Shown here: in pieces, positions 5,408 through 6,357 of the stretch
Position numbering within the stretch: the first letter of the stretch is position 1
Layout: each line of letters opens with the position of its first letter
Assembly: GCA_029960905.1 (NCBI GenBank)
Contig: JASBVU010000114.1
Span: forward strand, 1 to 6,357
Source of the DNA: Thermoanaerobacterium sp.
GTDB lineage: Bacteria; Bacillota; Thermoanaerobacteria; Thermoanaerobacterales; Thermoanaerobacteraceae
Reading direction: 5' to 3'
Length of the DNA stretch: 6,357 bases
Program-made: the position numbers and the translations under genes
The notes under the pieces: model-generated
What the model was told of the DNA's origin: nothing
The model's database searches: none
What the model saw: the letters and a program-made list of their open reading frames with translations, nothing else

Positions 5408-5436
5408 TTGACTTTTTCACTTTCCTGTGCTAATTT
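5408..5436 (+). promoter_or_regulatory. Likely permease promoter with extended -10
   Basis: TTGACT (5408-5413, five of six) is 17 bp from TAATTT (5431-5436). The hexamer itself is poor (three of six), but TGC precedes it, giving an extended -10 element (TGn). Initiation would be near 5443, with a short leader carrying AAAGGAA (5463-5469). Confidence 0.5.
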
Positions 5437-5478
5437 AATTATGCTATTTCAAAAATTTATAGAAAGGAATTGTACTAT

Positions 5479-6357
5479 ATGGACAAAACACAAAAGCTTA
5501 AAAAAGACATTGGCCTATTTATTGCTACAGCGCTTGTGACAGGCAACATGATGGGTTCCGGCATATTCATGCTTCCTGCTACGCTAGCATCTAAATCAGG
5601 TCCAGGCGCAACAATACTTGCATGGCTTATTACAGGCATTGGATCGATATTATTGGCATTGTCATTTGCAAATTTAGGTTCAAAGATCCCAAAAGCTGGC
5701 GGCCCGTATGAATATTCGAAATTGGCTTTTGGAGACTTTATAGGTTTCATCAATGCGTGGCTATACTGGAATGGCTCATGGATAGGAAACGCTGCCGTCG
5801 TCATTGCGGTTGCCAGTTATTCAAGCGCCTTGTTCCCGATTTTATCTCAAAACCATTTAGCTGCTTTTTTGTACACCAGTGGAATTTTGTGGGTTTTTAC
5901 GATAATTAATATAATAGGTGTAAAAAGAGCTGGCTCAACTCAAACAACAATAACTGTTTTTGAAGTGTGTCTTTTTTTGTTTTTCATAATCGTATCAGCA
6001 GTACATTTCAAGTCAAGCAATGTAATGCCATTATTTCCTGCAGGAAAAGGCATGAATACTTTATCGGCAGCAGCTACTTCAACACTGTGGGCATTTGTAG
6101 GACTTGAAACAGCGTCAATAACTGCTGAAGAAATCAAAAACCCTGAAAGAAACGTAAAGTTAAGCACAATATTCGGAATTTTGATCGCAGTAGTTATGTA
6201 CTTAGCCATAAATCTCTCCGCAATGGGTGCAATGCCACAAAGCCAGCTTGCCAAAAGCGCTTCTCCAATAGCAGACATCCTCAAACAGTTCTTAGGGAAA
6301 AACATAGCGAATGTCATAATTGTGGGTTCTGTCGTAAGTGTGCTCGGCGCGACTGTC
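5479..6357 (+). CDS. AdiC-like amino acid/polyamine permease (APC superfamily), C-terminus cut off
   Basis: An open frame of 293 codons runs from ATG 5479 past the right edge. AAAGGAA lies 9 nt upstream. It is an integral inner-membrane transporter with several hydrophobic segments (about residues 12-35, 44-66, 88-120, 130-147, 157-176, 198-215, 228-250, 278 on). Signatures in order: GNMMGSGIFMLPA (22-34), the broken first helix that binds the amino acid backbone; GGPYEYSKLAFG (74-85); LYWNGSWIGN (95-104); STLWAFVGLETAS...EEIKNPERNV (201-226). Several residues match functional positions of the arginine/agmatine antiporter AdiC (Asn23, Ser27, Tyr96, Asn104, Trp204 and gating Glu210). That places it nearer the AdiC/CadB/PotE antiporters than general permeases, but the substrate cannot be read from this fragment. 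It is next to metA but separately transcribed. Confidence 0.9.
   Translation, partial: MDKTQKLKKDIGLFIATALVTGNMMGSGIFMLPATLASKSGPGATILAWLITGIGSILLALSFANLGSKIPKAGGPYEYSKLAFGDFIGFINAWLYWNGSWIGNAAVVIAVASYSSALFPILSQNHLAAFLYTSGILWVFTIINIIGVKRAGSTQTTITVFEVCLFLFFIIVSAVHFKSSNVMPLFPAGKGMNTLSAAATSTLWAFVGLETASITAEEIKNPERNVKLSTIFGILIAVVMYLAINLSAMGAMPQSQLAKSASPIADILKQFLGKNIANVIIVGSVVSVLGATV

Noticed and set aside
5475..6317. Two minus-strand frames opposite the permease
   Set aside because: The plus strand encodes a continuous transporter with clear motifs, so these are shadows.
1..6357. CRISPR array, insertion sequence, tRNA or rRNA genes
   Set aside because: No regularly spaced repeats, transposase-like reading frame, or cloverleaf or rRNA signatures were seen on either strand.

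Overview
The window looks like chromosomal DNA of a low-GC, AT-rich Firmicute. A thermophilic Clostridia member of the Thermoanaerobacterium/Thermoanaerobacter kind is my best guess. The support is AGGAGG-type ribosome binding sites, near-consensus housekeeping promoters, an S-box (SAM-I) leader, CymR-like and CsoR-like operator sites, and codon use rich in A/T. The genus is inference from general character, not from a marker gene.

Layout. The left two thirds are on the minus strand. Read in the direction of transcription from about 4055 down to 1 they are: a geranylgeranyl-reductase-family flavoprotein (2898-4055), a CopZ-type copper chaperone (2593-2817) with its own CsoR-like operator and a terminator, cysK (1498-2430) with a consensus promoter and CymR-like operator, then a promoter, a fluoride (crcB-type) riboswitch with its terminator (about 1358-1481), and a MutS-like ATPase (1316 to beyond the left edge, partial). 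The right third is on the plus strand: a consensus promoter, a complete SAM-I riboswitch with antiterminator and terminator (4189-4391), metA (4417-5334) with its own terminator, and the first 293 codons of an AdiC-like amino acid permease (5479 to beyond the right edge) with its own promoter. All 300-base-plus stretches are occupied by genes; the longest non-coding stretch (4056-4416) holds the metA promoter and SAM riboswitch.

How it works together. Two genes belong to sulfur amino acid synthesis: cysK makes cysteine from O-acetylserine and sulfide, and metA activates homoserine. MetA has Glu at position 111, so it is predicted to use acetyl-CoA rather than succinyl-CoA. Each is controlled by a different sensor: a CymR-like site for cysK and a SAM riboswitch for metA. 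The rest is a series of separately regulated stress genes: copper (copZ) and fluoride (MutS-like ATPase). The most notable element is the fluoride aptamer, which has compensatory pseudoknot changes and a mutually exclusive terminator. It sits directly in front of a MutS-family protein instead of a fluoride exporter. The MutS-like protein lacks the mismatch-recognition domain and has Asn in place of the usual Walker B Asp.
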